This document shows, in pieces, positions 25,140-34,822 of a stretch of DNA of 64,000 nt. The notes beneath the pieces were generated by a model that ran no database searches, was not told where the DNA came from, and saw nothing but the letters and a program-made list of their open reading frames with translations. Position 1 is the stretch's first letter. Each line of letters starts with the position of its first letter. A program made the translations under genes and the position numbers. This DNA is from Paracoccaceae bacterium (lineage in GTDB: Bacteria; Pseudomonadota; Alphaproteobacteria; Rhodobacterales; Rhodobacteraceae), in contig JASMHC010000022.1 of NCBI GenBank assembly GCA_030750975.1, positions 1 through 64,000 on the forward strand. Reading direction: 5' to 3'.

Positions 25140-26093
25140 TTGCCTCCCGGGCCGCGAGCGGAACCGCCAGACACTGCCGTCATCGAAGACTGGGCAAAGG
25201 CAGAAGGCGTTCACGCTGCGCGACTGGCAAGAGTGGCTGGACGCCTGGGAGCTCTGGATGACCGACTGCTGCGTGGCCCGGAAGGCTGGCGGCATCGCCT
25301 CGCTCTTATCGAGGCAGCGGACCTTAGCTGGTTCGCAGGGGATCGGGTGAGTTCTGATCGTCTGGCGCTTTGGATATCGATGCGGCTGTCAGGTGCGCAG
25401 GATGACCCAAATGCCCTGGCAAGAGTTGGATGGGCCGTTCGGCGCCTGACAGGCGGTCCCGGACCTCAGGTTGACTTGGCCACCTTCCTGGATCGCCGCG
25501 ATCCCGAGAACCTTGAAGACAACGCTGAGCGGCTCAAAGATCGCGCGGGTGGATGGCTGGAGGTAATGGCAGCCGCAGCCGATCTCCACCCAATCACCCG
25601 GGCTTGCATGGGTTTTCATCTCTGGAGTCTGGCGGGTCTCGGACAACACGGCGACCAGATCGAAGCCGCCGTCACCGCATCCAGGATCGCTGCCAGCGAT
25701 GAAAAGGGTGCCATATTCGCACCACTCGCCATGGGCGGAGCAGGGGGGCTGCGTGTCTCGGGGTTGCCACCCGAACGGTTGGCCCGCTGGTTGGATGGAA
25801 TGGACAGCGCGATTCTCACGGCAATGCGAACACTTGACGATATTGAAGCGTGGACGGGGCGGGCAGAGAACGTCATGGCGCATTTGTCTGGCCGCACGCC
25901 GGTCGCTTTGCGCAAGTTGTTGATGGAGTGGCCATTGGTCTCGGCCCCAATGGCCGAGGCTGTGACCGGCGCCAGTCGCGCCGCCGTTCAGCGCAATCTG
26001 GCGTGGATGGAGGCAAACGGTTTGATCCGCGAGGTGACGGGGCAGGGGCGGTTCAGGATGTGGAAAGTTGGCAGTTTGCAAGTCGTCCAGTGA
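25140..26093 (+). CDS. HTH protein (DUF1612/HTH_13, RHE_PE00001-like), probably 5'-truncated by the transposon
   Basis: The C-terminal segment (RKLLMEWPLVSAPMAEAVTGASRAAVQRNLAWMEANGLIREVTGQGRFRMWKV) is a winged-helix DNA-binding domain like that of RHE_PE00001/DUF1612 proteins. The helical body (LALIEAADLSWFAGD, LARVGWAVRRL) fits the same family loosely. The reading frame continues upstream without a stop to the transposon end at 25108, and the first in-frame stop lies inside the end repeat. The native N terminus was therefore probably removed. The TTG at 25140 has no good ribosome-binding site. Family assignment is moderate; function is unknown. Confidence 0.5.
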   Translation: MPPGPRAEPPDTAVIEDWAKAEGVHAARLARVAGRLGALDDRLLRGPEGWRHRLALIEAADLSWFAGDRVSSDRLALWISMRLSGAQDDPNALARVGWAVRRLTGGPGPQVDLATFLDRRDPENLEDNAERLKDRAGGWLEVMAAAADLHPITRACMGFHLWSLAGLGQHGDQIEAAVTASRIAASDEKGAIFAPLAMGGAGGLRVSGLPPERLARWLDGMDSAILTAMRTLDDIEAWTGRAENVMAHLSGRTPVALRKLLMEWPLVSAPMAEAVTGASRAAVQRNLAWMEANGLIREVTGQGRFRMWKVGSLQVVQ

Positions 26094-26584
26094 TGGTGGT
26101 GTTGATTTGTAAGTAATTACGGATTTACGGAAAATACTGTGCAATGAGTGCTTAATTTTCGTTCCTGCGTTGTGGCATTCTGCGGGGTTGACGAAGGTTC
26201 GACTTAAGTGCGGTCGATCTTTGTCTCATGAAGCAGGGCCATTGGCCAGCTTTCCTTTGACATGTGTTCTGTGGATGAGTTGGAAATAGTGATTCTATCA
26301 CAGATGACCGCTGGGGCGTTGGGCTGGAATGAAGTCTAATCTTCTTTTTGCTTGTCGAAAGGCGGCGAAATTCCAAGTTCGAGTCTGCGTAGGCGAGGAA
26401 TCGCAACTAACGTAGAACAAGAAAATGGGCTGCAATCGGCCATAAGCTGGCGCTTATTCGGCGTCTCCTAAGCTGCGCGTCACTGGTCTTGCCAGGTCAA
26501 TCCCCCGAAATGACGGCAAGCGACAACATGGGTTGCCGCGTTTCGGCACTGTCCATTCGGTGCCTCAACCAAAGGAACTGACAC
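26094..26584. other. 491-bp interval with no clear gene
   Basis: A short minus-strand frame (26152-26406, 84 residues) has no ribosome-binding site and a basic, low-information composition, so it is not called. The sequence is more AT-rich than its surroundings near 26100-26160 and may be remnant DNA next to the transposon. AAAGGAA at the right edge serves the following gene. Confidence 0.45.
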
Positions 26585-26839
26585 ATGCGCAAATTCGCTC
26601 TGATCGCCCTGATGGCATTTGCCACACCCGCCCTCGCCGAAGACGTGACGATGGACAGCACCCTCGGCACCACGATGCAAGAGGTCCAGGCCTCGCTGAC
26701 TGCCATGGGCTACGAGGTCCGGAAGGCAGAGATGGAAGACGGTATGATCGAGGTCTACTTCGTTCGCGACGGCAAGATGGGAGAGGTCTACGTCAATCCC
26801 CAGACCGGTGCCGTGATGAAGCTCGAACTGAAGAGCTGA
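26585..26839 (+). CDS. PepSY-domain periplasmic protein
   Basis: An 84-residue secreted protein. A signal peptide (MRKFALIALMAFATPALAE) is followed by one PepSY-like module of about 60 residues, with the pattern VQASLTAMGYEVRKAEMEDG...VYVNPQTGAVMKLEL. It is 4 nt from the cytochrome b gene, a frequent pairing in which the PepSY protein is thought to act as a small periplasmic partner. AAAGGAA precedes the ATG. Confidence 0.8.
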   Translation: MRKFALIALMAFATPALAEDVTMDSTLGTTMQEVQASLTAMGYEVRKAEMEDGMIEVYFVRDGKMGEVYVNPQTGAVMKLELKS

Positions 26840-26843
26840 TGCC

Positions 26844-27419
26844 ATGGTTGCCATCGAGCAAAGAACAAGCGGGCGCGCGAGCGCCCGCGAGGTCGCCGTC
26901 TGGGACCCTCTGGTGCGGCTGATCCACTGGTCGCTTGCACTCACCATCCTGCTCAATGGCGCGATCGTAGAGGAAGAAAGCAAGGCCCATGAGTGGATCG
27001 GCTACATCGCTTTGGGTCTTGTCGCTCTGCGCTTGATCTGGGCTCTGATCGGGCCGAAACATGCGCGCTTTTCCGCCTTCCCGCCCAGTCCGGCACGCGC
27101 CTTCCGACACCTGCGCGCGATGGTCGGCGGGGAAAAGACAGTTCACCTGTCTCACAACCCCCTTGGTGCGCTGATGGTCTACAACATCTGGGCAAGCGTG
27201 ATCGCCGTTGGTGTGACCGGCTACATGATGACGACGATCACCTTCTTTGGCGTGGAGTGGGTCGAGGAAGCGCATGAGGTCATTTTCGGTTGGCTCTTGA
27301 TCTCGGTTGCGCTGCACGTTGCGGGCGTTGCTTTCGATACATGGTGGTCCGGTGTCAATCTGGTCCGCGCCATGATAAATGGCAGAAAGACAATTCCCGA
27401 AGGACGTGAGGTGCAATGA
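26844..27419 (+). CDS. Cytochrome b561-type membrane protein
   Basis: A 191-residue four-helix b-type cytochrome. Candidate haem ligands lie in LIHWSL (helix 1), KAHEWIGY (helix 2) and VALHVAGV (helix 4), with others in the loop after SHNPLGAL. These proteins pass electrons between quinol and periplasmic acceptors. The start lies 4 nt after the PepSY gene and the stop overlaps the LuxR gene (ATGA). Confidence 0.85.
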   Translation: MVAIEQRTSGRASAREVAVWDPLVRLIHWSLALTILLNGAIVEEESKAHEWIGYIALGLVALRLIWALIGPKHARFSAFPPSPARAFRHLRAMVGGEKTVHLSHNPLGALMVYNIWASVIAVGVTGYMMTTITFFGVEWVEEAHEVIFGWLLISVALHVAGVAFDTWWSGVNLVRAMINGRKTIPEGREVQ

Positions 27420-28012
27420 AGCTTGGGTTCTGGCCTGCGAAAACGAAGGAAAGGCGCGCAACGGTTCTTGCGGGCCTTATCCTTTTGCAAGGTCTGTCAG
27501 CCCTGTTCTTTGTCGGTGACGTGTTTTTCGATTTTCAGGACGACGGGCATTTGGACAATCCACACTTGCTCCTTGAGTCGATCGCCGCTGTTGCCCTGAT
27601 TGCCGGCGTAATCTTCCTGATGATCGAATTGCGCAGACTGCTGTCCCGGATGTCGGACATGCAGACCGGCCTCGATATTGCTCATGGGCACATGGCGACG
27701 ATCGTCGAGGAATTCTTCGACGAGTGGAACCTGACCAGAGCGGAAAAGGACGTTGCCATCATGATCTTGAAAGGGTTGGACAATGACGCGATTGCGCGGG
27801 TCCGAAACACCGCCTCGGGGACAGTGCGTGCCCAAGCAACCAGTATCTATGCGAAATCACAATCAGACGGGCGCGCGCAATTTATCAGCCTCTTCGTCGA
27901 AGAATTGATCGCCGGCAACGAACGCCTGCGCACCGGCGCCGAGTACGGCCCGGAAAACGAAGTCATCACGGATCATTCACCCGACCGCAATTTGTGCAAA
28001 GAGAAGACATGA
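27416..28012 (+). CDS. Membrane-anchored LuxR-type HTH regulator
   Basis: A 198-residue protein with two N-terminal transmembrane helices (about residues 18-37 and 55-73), then a helical linker and a LuxR-type DNA-binding domain (WNLTRAEKDVAIMILKGLDNDAIARVRNTASGTVRAQATSIYAKSQSDGRAQF). It overlaps the cytochrome gene upstream and the VIT transporter gene downstream by ATGA, so it may sense the membrane redox state. That sensing role is inference. Confidence 0.8.
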   Translation: MKLGFWPAKTKERRATVLAGLILLQGLSALFFVGDVFFDFQDDGHLDNPHLLLESIAAVALIAGVIFLMIELRRLLSRMSDMQTGLDIAHGHMATIVEEFFDEWNLTRAEKDVAIMILKGLDNDAIARVRNTASGTVRAQATSIYAKSQSDGRAQFISLFVEELIAGNERLRTGAEYGPENEVITDHSPDRNLCKEKT

Positions 28013-28713
28013 CCAACCCAAGCGCGCATCCTGACGATCCCCATTATATTACCCGCAGCGGCTGGTTGCGCGCTGCGGTTCTGGGCGCAAATGACGGGAT
28101 TGTTTCCGTTTCGTCGCTCGTCGTCGGCGTTGCCGCCGCAGACCCCAGTCCGAGGGCAGTTCTGATCGCGGGTGTTGCCGGTCTGGCGGCCGGTGCGATG
28201 TCGATGGCGGCTGGCGAATACGTCTCGGTGTCGTCGCAGTCTGACACCGAACGCGCGGATATAGAACGCGAAAAGCGCGCACTTAAGGAAACCCCGGAAG
28301 CCGAACTCGAAGAACTCGCCGCGATCTATCAGGAGCGTGGCCTCAGCGAGAAAACGGCGCTGGCCGTCGCCCGGGAACTGACCGAGAACGATGCCCTGGA
28401 CGCTCATATACGGGATGAATTGGGTCTCTCGGAGGTGCATGCAGCCAATCCGATGCAGGCCGCAATGGCATCGGGCGCGACTTTCAGCGTCGCCGCGGCC
28501 ATTCCGGTACTTGCCGCATACCTTGCGCCGGCTACTGCGATTATCCCGACGGTATTATTTGTCACGGTGATTGCATTGGCGATCCTCGGCGCGCTCGGAG
28601 CCAAGGCCGGGGCCGCGCCGATGCCGCCCGCGATAATGCGCGTCGTCGGGTGGGGCGTTTTCGCGATGGCCGTGACGGCCGCAGTCGGCTGGTTGTTTGG
28701 CGTGAGTGTCTGA
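28009..28713 (+). CDS. VIT1/CCC1-family metal transporter
   Basis: A 234-residue membrane protein with five predicted helices. The LGANDGIVSVSSLVVGVAAA opening and GAMSMAAGEYVSVSSQSDTE are family signatures, and a cytosolic Glu-rich helical segment (AELEELAAIYQERGLSEKTA) binds metal in homologues. It moves Fe2+ or Mn2+ out of the cytosol. The ATG at 28009 overlaps the LuxR stop. Confidence 0.9.
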   Translation: MTNPSAHPDDPHYITRSGWLRAAVLGANDGIVSVSSLVVGVAAADPSPRAVLIAGVAGLAAGAMSMAAGEYVSVSSQSDTERADIEREKRALKETPEAELEELAAIYQERGLSEKTALAVARELTENDALDAHIRDELGLSEVHAANPMQAAMASGATFSVAAAIPVLAAYLAPATAIIPTVLFVTVIALAILGALGAKAGAAPMPPAIMRVVGWGVFAMAVTAAVGWLFGVSV

Positions 28714-28904
28714 CGGATGCACCTGCGGCTCGGTTCTTGGGTCTGGCCATTGAGTTGTTAGGGACGGGTCAAACGCCGTGTCTATGTTAAAGGGCGCGCG
28801 TCAAGCTCCGTGCCATAACGACCCGTCCGGCCCCGCCCCGCGCAATGCAATCGGTGTAGATCGACCAATGCCCCGTTTGGGGCCGATGAATTTTCATTGC
28901 TGAA

Positions 28905-28918
28905 TTGATTTGGATCAA
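28905..28918. promoter_or_regulatory. FNR/CRP-type anaerobox (TTGAT-N4-ATCAA)
   Basis: TTGAT-TTGG-ATCAA is a perfect FNR-family half-site palindrome 82 bp upstream of the ECF sigma gene. In alphaproteobacteria such sites bind FnrL/Dnr-type regulators under low oxygen or NO. The rest of the 28714-29000 interval holds no gene. Confidence 0.7.
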
Positions 28919-29000
28919 TGGTGCAAATCCAAACTCAACCTGCGCAACTCCAAGGCTGGAATTTCCCAGATACGTGATTCCCGGATTTGGAGGGTATTGA

Positions 29001-29660
29001 ATGATTTCCGTAAGCCAAGTCGATAATCGAAAAACCGACGGCAACAAAGAGCAACTTGAAGAGCAGCTATTGGCATGCCGATCGGCTTTCCTCGGCTTCC
29101 TGATCAAACGCTTGGGAAATCGCACCGATGCCGAGGACGTGCTTCAGGATTTCTGTGTTCGAGTTTTATGGCGAACCAACCAATTGCGAGACGCAGAGCG
29201 GATGGATGCCTGGCTCTACGCGGTGCTGCGTTCCGCATTGAACGATCATTTTCGCAAGGTTGGACGGAGGCGCCGTCTGAACGAAGCAGTTGCGCAGGAA
29301 TTGACGACTGCAGAACAATACGATGAAAGCCCCGAGAATGAGCGGAGTGTTTGTCATTGCCTGCCACATCTGGTGACCGAACTTCGACCTTCGGATGCTG
29401 CTTTGATTCAACGCATTGATCTTGATGGAGAGGATCGGTTCGAGGTGACATCTTCCCTCAACGTCCGATCAGGTACGCTGAATGTGCGTCTGCACAGGGC
29501 ACGCGCAGCACTTCGTGAAAGCCTTCTCAAGCACTGCGGTTGCTGCTGTGACAACGGCTTCGACGATTGCTCCTGCCCGCCGCATGGCTGTTCGTCCACT
29601 CCCAAAATCACAAATCTCGGTGATTGCTGCGGCGACGAACGTTCGATTCACCCAGTGTAA
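29001..29660 (+). CDS. ECF RNA polymerase sigma factor with C-terminal cysteine-rich domain (copy 1)
   Basis: A 219-residue sigma-70-type ECF factor. Region 2 is FLGFLIKRLGNRTDAEDVLQDFCVRVLW...DAWLYAVLRSALNDHFRK and region 4 is AALIQRIDLDGEDRFEVTSSLNVRSGTLNVRLHRARAALRESL. A cysteine-rich tail starts at C179 (CGCCCDNGFDDCSCPPHGC, then a CC pair), resembling the metal-sensing tail of CorE-type ECF factors. No anti-sigma gene follows; instead a small sigma4-like protein does. GGAGGG precedes the ATG and an FNR box lies upstream. A close paralogue is at 49.6 kb. Confidence 0.88.
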   Translation: MISVSQVDNRKTDGNKEQLEEQLLACRSAFLGFLIKRLGNRTDAEDVLQDFCVRVLWRTNQLRDAERMDAWLYAVLRSALNDHFRKVGRRRRLNEAVAQELTTAEQYDESPENERSVCHCLPHLVTELRPSDAALIQRIDLDGEDRFEVTSSLNVRSGTLNVRLHRARAALRESLLKHCGCCCDNGFDDCSCPPHGCSSTPKITNLGDCCGDERSIHPV

Positions 29661-29729
29661 TGGTCTTGGCCCTGCGAGCGTCACCTCCCTAAACGCCGTG
29701 CAACGGTTGTAGGCTGAGAGAGCAAGAAA

Positions 29730-30089
29730 ATGGCCAACGAAAAAACAGGGTGTTCCCAATTGGTGGTCGACGCGACCAAGTATGTGGCAGAATTCCAAAG
29801 ACTGGTCGACGCACTGTTCTGCGCCTGCTTGTCTGATCTGGACGCACCTGAAAAGACCTTACGCCTGGACTTGTTTCGCATGTTCGATCTGGAAGGACTT
29901 GAGCTCTCCAAAGCTGCCGAAGCGCTAGGGATTTCGAGTGCGGAGGCCAGAGACCTGCAAGAGAAGACCAGACGCGAAATCGCAATTCTGCTGGTCTTGG
30001 GGCTCGGTACATTCGAGCACGCGGACGTGAATGACCCTAACGCGGTGCCTGGCTGCCGCTGTGGCAATCAAGGCAAGGAGACAGACTGA
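29730..30089 (+). CDS. Small sigma-region-4-like companion of the ECF factor (copy 1)
   Basis: A 119-residue protein. The central part, LRLDLFRMFDLEGLELSKAAEALGISSAEARDLQEKTRREIA, looks like an isolated helix-turn-helix of sigma region 4. Cysteines occur near the start (FCACL) and end (GCRCGN). It follows the ECF gene by 69 nt. The second ECF gene in the window has an equivalent neighbour at 50.3 kb, so the pairing is conserved and a regulatory role (co-sigma or anti-sigma-like) is plausible. Confidence 0.65.
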   Translation: MANEKTGCSQLVVDATKYVAEFQRLVDALFCACLSDLDAPEKTLRLDLFRMFDLEGLELSKAAEALGISSAEARDLQEKTRREIAILLVLGLGTFEHADVNDPNAVPGCRCGNQGKETD

Positions 30090-30142
30090 AGGACTTGAAC
30101 GTGGCGGGTAGTGTGCAAAACCAAGTAAGATGCTCGAGCACC

Positions 30143-31039
30143 TTACATTTCGGCCGGTTGGACTTTGACTTCAGGATCGAGCAGCTTCTTGATCTCATCA
30201 TATGCGCGTCGGGTGGCCACGGCCCCTGCGGCGATGCAGTGACGCTTCAACCGGAATTCAAGGGTGCCGATTGTCTGGGTAAACGCGGGCCGGATGACGA
30301 GGTCTGCTTGCGCGAAACGCAGCCTTGCATGTTCGAACTGGCAAACTTCGATGGAGCGCATCATCGCCTGCACGCCGTTTCTTGGACCGACGGTGTTTTC
30401 ACGCTGGCTGGGGTCGACGGCGATCACGGCTTCGACGCCTGCGGCACGTGCCACATCGACAGGCGCGATGTCCGCGTAAGCCCCATCCATGAGTATGTGA
30501 TCCCCATGCACAAGGGGCGGCAAAATTCCGGCCAATGCAGCGCTCGAATAGACACAATCTGTCGCAAGCCCTTCGTCGAATACCACGCGTCGACCCGACA
30601 GCATGTCCGTCGCACAAACAAAAATCGGAATCCGACCGTCCTGCAGATTCTTGCCCTTGGTCAGATCGGTCAAGACATTGCGGCCCCAGGTTTTGGTGCG
30701 TGCTCCGACGCCCCAGCCGAAGTACATGTCTCTGGCGGCAAGAAGCGCAATCCGGAGGCCCCTTAGTCTTGCCGCGAGACCTGGCAGACGAAAATCGGGT
30801 GTTGCTGGAAATCCGCTGGTGTCCATCTCAACAAGTTCGTCGTACCAGTTGTCATTTAGGGCATATGTAGCAGCAACAACCGCCCCCATCGACACACCGA
30901 CGATGGCACTCGGGATGTAGCCTCTGGCAATCAAGGCTTTGAGAACTCCCGCATGCGACAACCCCCGTGCACCGCCGCCACTGAGAACGAGGGCAAAGGA
31001 TTTGTGGGGTTGTTCACTTGTGTCGGCCTGGTGTGTCAT
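30143..31039 (-). CDS. Patatin-like phospholipase family protein
   Basis: A 298-residue lipid acyl hydrolase. The oxyanion loop GGGARG is near residue 21, the nucleophile serine is in GVSMG and the catalytic aspartate is in DGAYADI. The ATG at 31039 is chosen because GGAG lies 7 nt upstream; the frame continues further without a better start. It is convergent with the sigma companion gene and divergent from the copper ATPase gene. There is no signal peptide, so it is cytosolic or membrane-peripheral. Confidence 0.88.
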   Translation of the reverse strand: MTHQADTSEQPHKSFALVLSGGGARGLSHAGVLKALIARGYIPSAIVGVSMGAVVAATYALNDNWYDELVEMDTSGFPATPDFRLPGLAARLRGLRIALLAARDMYFGWGVGARTKTWGRNVLTDLTKGKNLQDGRIPIFVCATDMLSGRRVVFDEGLATDCVYSSAALAGILPPLVHGDHILMDGAYADIAPVDVARAAGVEAVIAVDPSQRENTVGPRNGVQAMMRSIEVCQFEHARLRFAQADLVIRPAFTQTIGTLEFRLKRHCIAAGAVATRRAYDEIKKLLDPEVKVQPAEM

Positions 31040-31126
31040 TGTTCGGCTCCGAATTCCGCACTTTAAGGTTAGCTTCGTCAATGGCTTGAGAGCCCTTACT
31101 GCATGGTATACCGTGAAGGACTGACA

Positions 31127-31165
31127 CGCGCCAACAGCCGATGTTACCGGCTGTTGCGGCGCGCC
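31127..31165. terminator. Strong hairpin between patatin and ATPase genes
   Basis: CAACAGCCG (31132-31140) and CGGCTGTTG (31148-31156) form a perfect 9-bp stem with a 7-nt loop, extendable by flanking GCGC. It lies in the divergent intergenic region, so it may be an operator or cruciform rather than a terminator. Confidence 0.4.
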
Positions 31166-31279
31166 AATCGCAAATATCCGCCGCTGTTTTCATCCTCGCA
31201 TGTAACAGCCGTCGCCGAGTGGCGTCTATTATTTTGACGGTCTTTTGAGACTGTGCGGAATTTTCGACAGGAGCCAAGA

Positions 31280-33640
31280 ATGAAAACTTTGACCCTTGAG
31301 GTCCGCGGGCTGTTCGAGGAACTCGATCATCTCGGGGTTGAACGCCATTTGATGGCGCTCAACGGTGTCCAGCGCGCCGAAGCGAACCCTGCCTCGGCCA
31401 GCGTAACGGTGCAATATGATGAAGCGGTGGTGGATGAGAAAACCTTACGCGGCACGATTGAGAAGTGCGGTTTTCACTGCGCCGGAGAGCAGCTTCCCGA
31501 GCACATCTGCAAAATGGACCACAAGGATCATACCGGTCATGAGGGCCATGCCGGTCACGCTGCGCATGGCGCAAAGGCGCCGACCTCTCACGAGGAGATG
31601 GCGCACGAGATGGGGCATGGCGCCGGTCACGACATGGCGGCGATGGTCAAGGACATGCGCAACCGCTTCTGGGTTGCGCTGCTCTTTACTGTCCCGATTT
31701 TCATTTATTCGCCGATGGGCGGAATGTTCACGCCTCCTGCGCCTCCATTCGGCTTGAGGCTGGACCTCTGGCTTTTCTTCCTTGGCAGTGCCGCAATCGT
31801 CTGGCCAAGCTGGCCGTTCTTCGTCGCCGCCTGGCGTGCATTAAAAAACGGTATTCTCAACATGGCCGTGCTGGTGGTTTTGTCTGTCGGCACCGGATAC
31901 TTCTTCAGCGTCGGATCGACTTTCTTCTTCCCTGGCGTTCAGTTCTATGAAGCCGTTGCCGTCTTGCTGGTCTTCATCCTGCTTGGCCATTGGCTGGAAA
32001 TGCGGGCCCGTGCAGGTGCCTCCGAGGCGATCCGCGCGTTGCTTGATCTGGCACCGCCCATGGCGGTGGTCCTGCGAAACGGGGAGGAAATCGAGGTCCC
32101 CACCGCCGAGGTTCTGGCCGGCGAGACCGTCATCATCCGACCCGGCAACAAGATCCCCGTCGATGGCGAGGTGATTGAGGGGGAGTCGGTCGTCGACGAA
32201 TCCATGCTCACGGGTGAATCCATGCCGGTTTCCAAGAAGCCCGGCGACAAGGTCGTCGGCGCGACCATCAACAAGACTGGCAGCTTCCGCTTCAAGGCGA
32301 CCAAGGTCGGCGCGGATTCCGCGCTGGCCCAGATCGTCAAGCTGGTGCAGGAAGCCCAGAACTCCAAGGCACCCTCGCAGCTTTTGGCCGATAGGGCATC
32401 GCAGTGGCTGGTGCTGATCGCGGTCATTATCGGGCTTGCGACCTTTTCGGTATGGTTCTGGTGGATCGGTTCGCCGCTTCTATTTGCTGTCACTCTGACG
32501 ATCACGGTTTTCGTGATTGCCTGTCCCGACGCGCTTGGCCTTGCCACACCGATGGCCGTGATGGTCGGCACCGGGATCGGAGCGCGCAACGGCATCCTGT
32601 TCAAGAACGCCGGTGCACTTGAGGAGGCGACAAAGCTTGACGTGATCGTATTCGACAAGACCGGAACGCTAACGATGGGTCAACCGCGCGTCGTGGACGT
32701 GGTTCCTGCCGAAGGAACGGATGCAGATACTGTTTTGCGGATGGCGGCCGCTGTCGAGCGAGGGTCAGACCACCCTCTGGCATTGGCGATCATCGAACGC
32801 GCAGAGGGTCTGGACGTGCCCGCGACTGGTGCCTTCCTCAACATCGAAGGCAAGGGCGCACAGGCCGAGATCGAAGGTGAGCTGGTCTACCTTGGAAACC
32901 GCAGGCTCATGGACGAGCAGAAGATCGACCTTGCCGATCTTTCGGCGGCGGCGGACGACCTGAAGGGCGAGGGGCGCACTGTGGTACACGTCGCCCGTGG
33001 CGGACGGTTACTGGGACTTGTCGCCATTGCCGACGCGCCGCGCCCTTCTGCCAAGGTGACGGTCGCGAAACTGCGCGAACGGGGTGTCGAAGTGGCGATG
33101 CTGACCGGCGACAATGAGGGCACGGCCAAACGCATCGCAGCGGAACTGGGCATCGACATCATTTTGGCGGATGTGCTGCCAGGCCAGAAGGCCGACAAGG
33201 TCAAGGAATTGCAGGAGCAGGGCAAGCGTGTCGGCATGGTGGGCGATGGTGTCAACGACGCACCGGCGCTGACCCAGGCCGATGTCGGTTTTGCCATCGG
33301 TGCTGGCACGGACGTGGCCATGGAAAGTGCCGATGTAGTGCTGATGAAGAGCGACCCGCACGATGTTCTTGGAGCGATCGAGCTTTCGCGGGCCACGTTG
33401 CGCAAGATGCACCAGAACCTGTTCTGGGCGGTTGCCTACAACGTGGTGGCGTTTCCTGCGGCTGCCGGGGTTTTCTACCCGCTGGTGGTCAGTCCCGCCG
33501 TGGCGGCGATTGCGATGTCGGGCAGTTCGGCGCTTGTTGCGGTGAACGCACTGCTCCTGAAACGTACCCGGCTGGACGGGGTCAAACAGCCCGGACAGCC
33601 GGAGGCTTTGGTCTCCGGCGTCCAGGCGGCTGAGGCCTAG
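31280..33640 (+). CDS. Heavy-metal (copper-type) P1B ATPase with CPD motif
   Basis: A 786-residue exporter of the CopA/CopB group. The N-terminal HMA-like fold (residues 1-70) lacks a CxxC pair and is followed by a His-rich stretch ([17 protein letters not shown]). LTGES, the phosphorylation DKTGT (D459), a HP motif (GSDHPLAL) and GDGVNDAP are all present. The membrane ion-binding motif reads C415-P-D instead of CPC or CPH. AGGAG precedes the ATG at 31280. The His-rich N terminus and neighbouring copper genes favour copper export, but the altered motif makes metal and valence uncertain. Confidence 0.88.
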   Translation: MKTLTLEVRGLFEELDHLGVERHLMALNGVQRAEANPASASVTVQYDEAVVDEKTLRGTIEKCGFHCAGEQLPEHICKMDHKDHTGHEGHAGHAAHGAKAPTSHEEMAHEMGHGAGHDMAAMVKDMRNRFWVALLFTVPIFIYSPMGGMFTPPAPPFGLRLDLWLFFLGSAAIVWPSWPFFVAAWRALKNGILNMAVLVVLSVGTGYFFSVGSTFFFPGVQFYEAVAVLLVFILLGHWLEMRARAGASEAIRALLDLAPPMAVVLRNGEEIEVPTAEVLAGETVIIRPGNKIPVDGEVIEGESVVDESMLTGESMPVSKKPGDKVVGATINKTGSFRFKATKVGADSALAQIVKLVQEAQNSKAPSQLLADRASQWLVLIAVIIGLATFSVWFWWIGSPLLFAVTLTITVFVIACPDALGLATPMAVMVGTGIGARNGILFKNAGALEEATKLDVIVFDKTGTLTMGQPRVVDVVPAEGTDADTVLRMAAAVERGSDHPLALAIIERAEGLDVPATGAFLNIEGKGAQAEIEGELVYLGNRRLMDEQKIDLADLSAAADDLKGEGRTVVHVARGGRLLGLVAIADAPRPSAKVTVAKLRERGVEVAMLTGDNEGTAKRIAAELGIDIILADVLPGQKADKVKELQEQGKRVGMVGDGVNDAPALTQADVGFAIGAGTDVAMESADVVLMKSDPHDVLGAIELSRATLRKMHQNLFWAVAYNVVAFPAAAGVFYPLVVSPAVAAIAMSGSSALVAVNALLLKRTRLDGVKQPGQPEALVSGVQAAEA

Positions 33641-33684
33641 GACACCGAAACGCGCAACGCGACAAGAAAGAAGGCGAAGCAACA

Positions 33685-34743
33685 ATGTCGATAAAGGGAA
33701 AGAAAACCAGGATTGCCGTGAATGGCTACGGCGTCATTGGCAAGCGAGTGGCAGACGCGGTCATGCTTCAGGACGACATGGAACTGGTGGGTGTCGCGGA
33801 CATTGCCACGGATTGGCGTACCGGCGCGGCGGGGGCAAAGGGCATCACGCTCTTCGGTGCGACGCTCGATCACGCAGCGGCGATGCGTGAGGCCGGCCAC
33901 GAGATCGCTGGTGTGCTTGATGACCTGCTTGCGGTGTCGGATATCGTGGTTGACTGCACGCCAAAGCGGATCGCGGCGCAGAACGTGCCGCGCTACCGCG
34001 AGCAGGGGATCAAGTTCATCGTCCACGGCGGCGAAAAGCACGAGGTCACCGGTCATTCCTTCGTCGCTGATGCCAATTATGCCAGTGCCGTCGGGCGGGA
34101 CAGCACGCGGGTCGTGTCATGCAATACGACCTCGATCGTGCGCACGCTTAGCACTCTGAAGCGAGCAGGGCTTCTGAAAAAAGCTCGCGGCACGCTGCTG
34201 CGACGCGCGACAGACCCGTGGGAAAGCCATCAGGGCGGCATTATGAATACGCTCGTGCCTGAGGCTGACATTCCAAGCCATCAAGGACCGGATGCACAGA
34301 GCGTGGACCCGGATCTGGATGTCGTGACGATGGCCGTGAAAGTGCCGGAAACTCTCGCGCATCTGCATTACTGGACCGTGCAACTCAACCGCGCGGTCGA
34401 CAAGGAGGAGGTTCTGCAAGCTTTTGCAGCATCTTCGCGGATCGTGATGATCGATGCGGGTGCGGGGCTGGGTGCACTCAACTCGGTGAAGGAACTCATG
34501 GCGGATATGGGCCGCCCGCATGACAACCTCTACGAAGTCGCTCTTTGGGCCGATATGCTCAAGGTCCAAGGAGATGAGCTGTTCTACGCCTACATGGTCG
34601 ACAACCAGGCCATCGTGATCCCCGAAACCATCGACGCCATTCGCGCGCTTTCCGGCACGGTCCGGGATGGCGCTGCGTCCATAAAAAAGACCAACAAGGC
34701 ACTTGGGGTCGGGGACCTACCCCGACAAATGACCCGTCAATGA
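33685..34743 (+). CDS. Type II (archaeal-type) glyceraldehyde-3-phosphate dehydrogenase
   Basis: A 352-residue GAPDH of the archaeal class, identified by AVNGYGVIGKRVADAV at the N terminus, the catalytic cysteine in SCNTTS (C146), HGGEKH and DPWESHQGG. It oxidises glyceraldehyde-3-phosphate, usually with dual NAD/NADP use. This class is unusual in bacteria, where GapA is standard. It lies just upstream of the arginine deiminase genes and may contribute to fermentative ATP formation. It may share a transcript with the ATPase 44 nt upstream. Confidence 0.9.
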   Translation: MSIKGKKTRIAVNGYGVIGKRVADAVMLQDDMELVGVADIATDWRTGAAGAKGITLFGATLDHAAAMREAGHEIAGVLDDLLAVSDIVVDCTPKRIAAQNVPRYREQGIKFIVHGGEKHEVTGHSFVADANYASAVGRDSTRVVSCNTTSIVRTLSTLKRAGLLKKARGTLLRRATDPWESHQGGIMNTLVPEADIPSHQGPDAQSVDPDLDVVTMAVKVPETLAHLHYWTVQLNRAVDKEEVLQAFAASSRIVMIDAGAGLGALNSVKELMADMGRPHDNLYEVALWADMLKVQGDELFYAYMVDNQAIVIPETIDAIRALSGTVRDGAASIKKTNKALGVGDLPRQMTRQ

Positions 34744-34756
34744 GACGCATGCGTCT
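34743..34756. terminator. Palindrome after the GAPDH gene
   Basis: AGACGCATGCGTCT is a perfect 14-bp palindrome overlapping the GAPDH stop, followed by TTTTG. It could act as a weak terminator or a protein-binding site. Confidence 0.35.
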
Positions 34757-34822
34757 TTTGTCCACGCCCCGTACTGGCGGCGAACACAGAGCCGTCCTCA
34801 CCAAATTACACAGGAGCAAGCC

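Noticed and set aside
26152-26406. 84-residue minus-strand frame in the gap before the PepSY gene
   Set aside because: No ribosome-binding site, low-information basic sequence and no partner gene.
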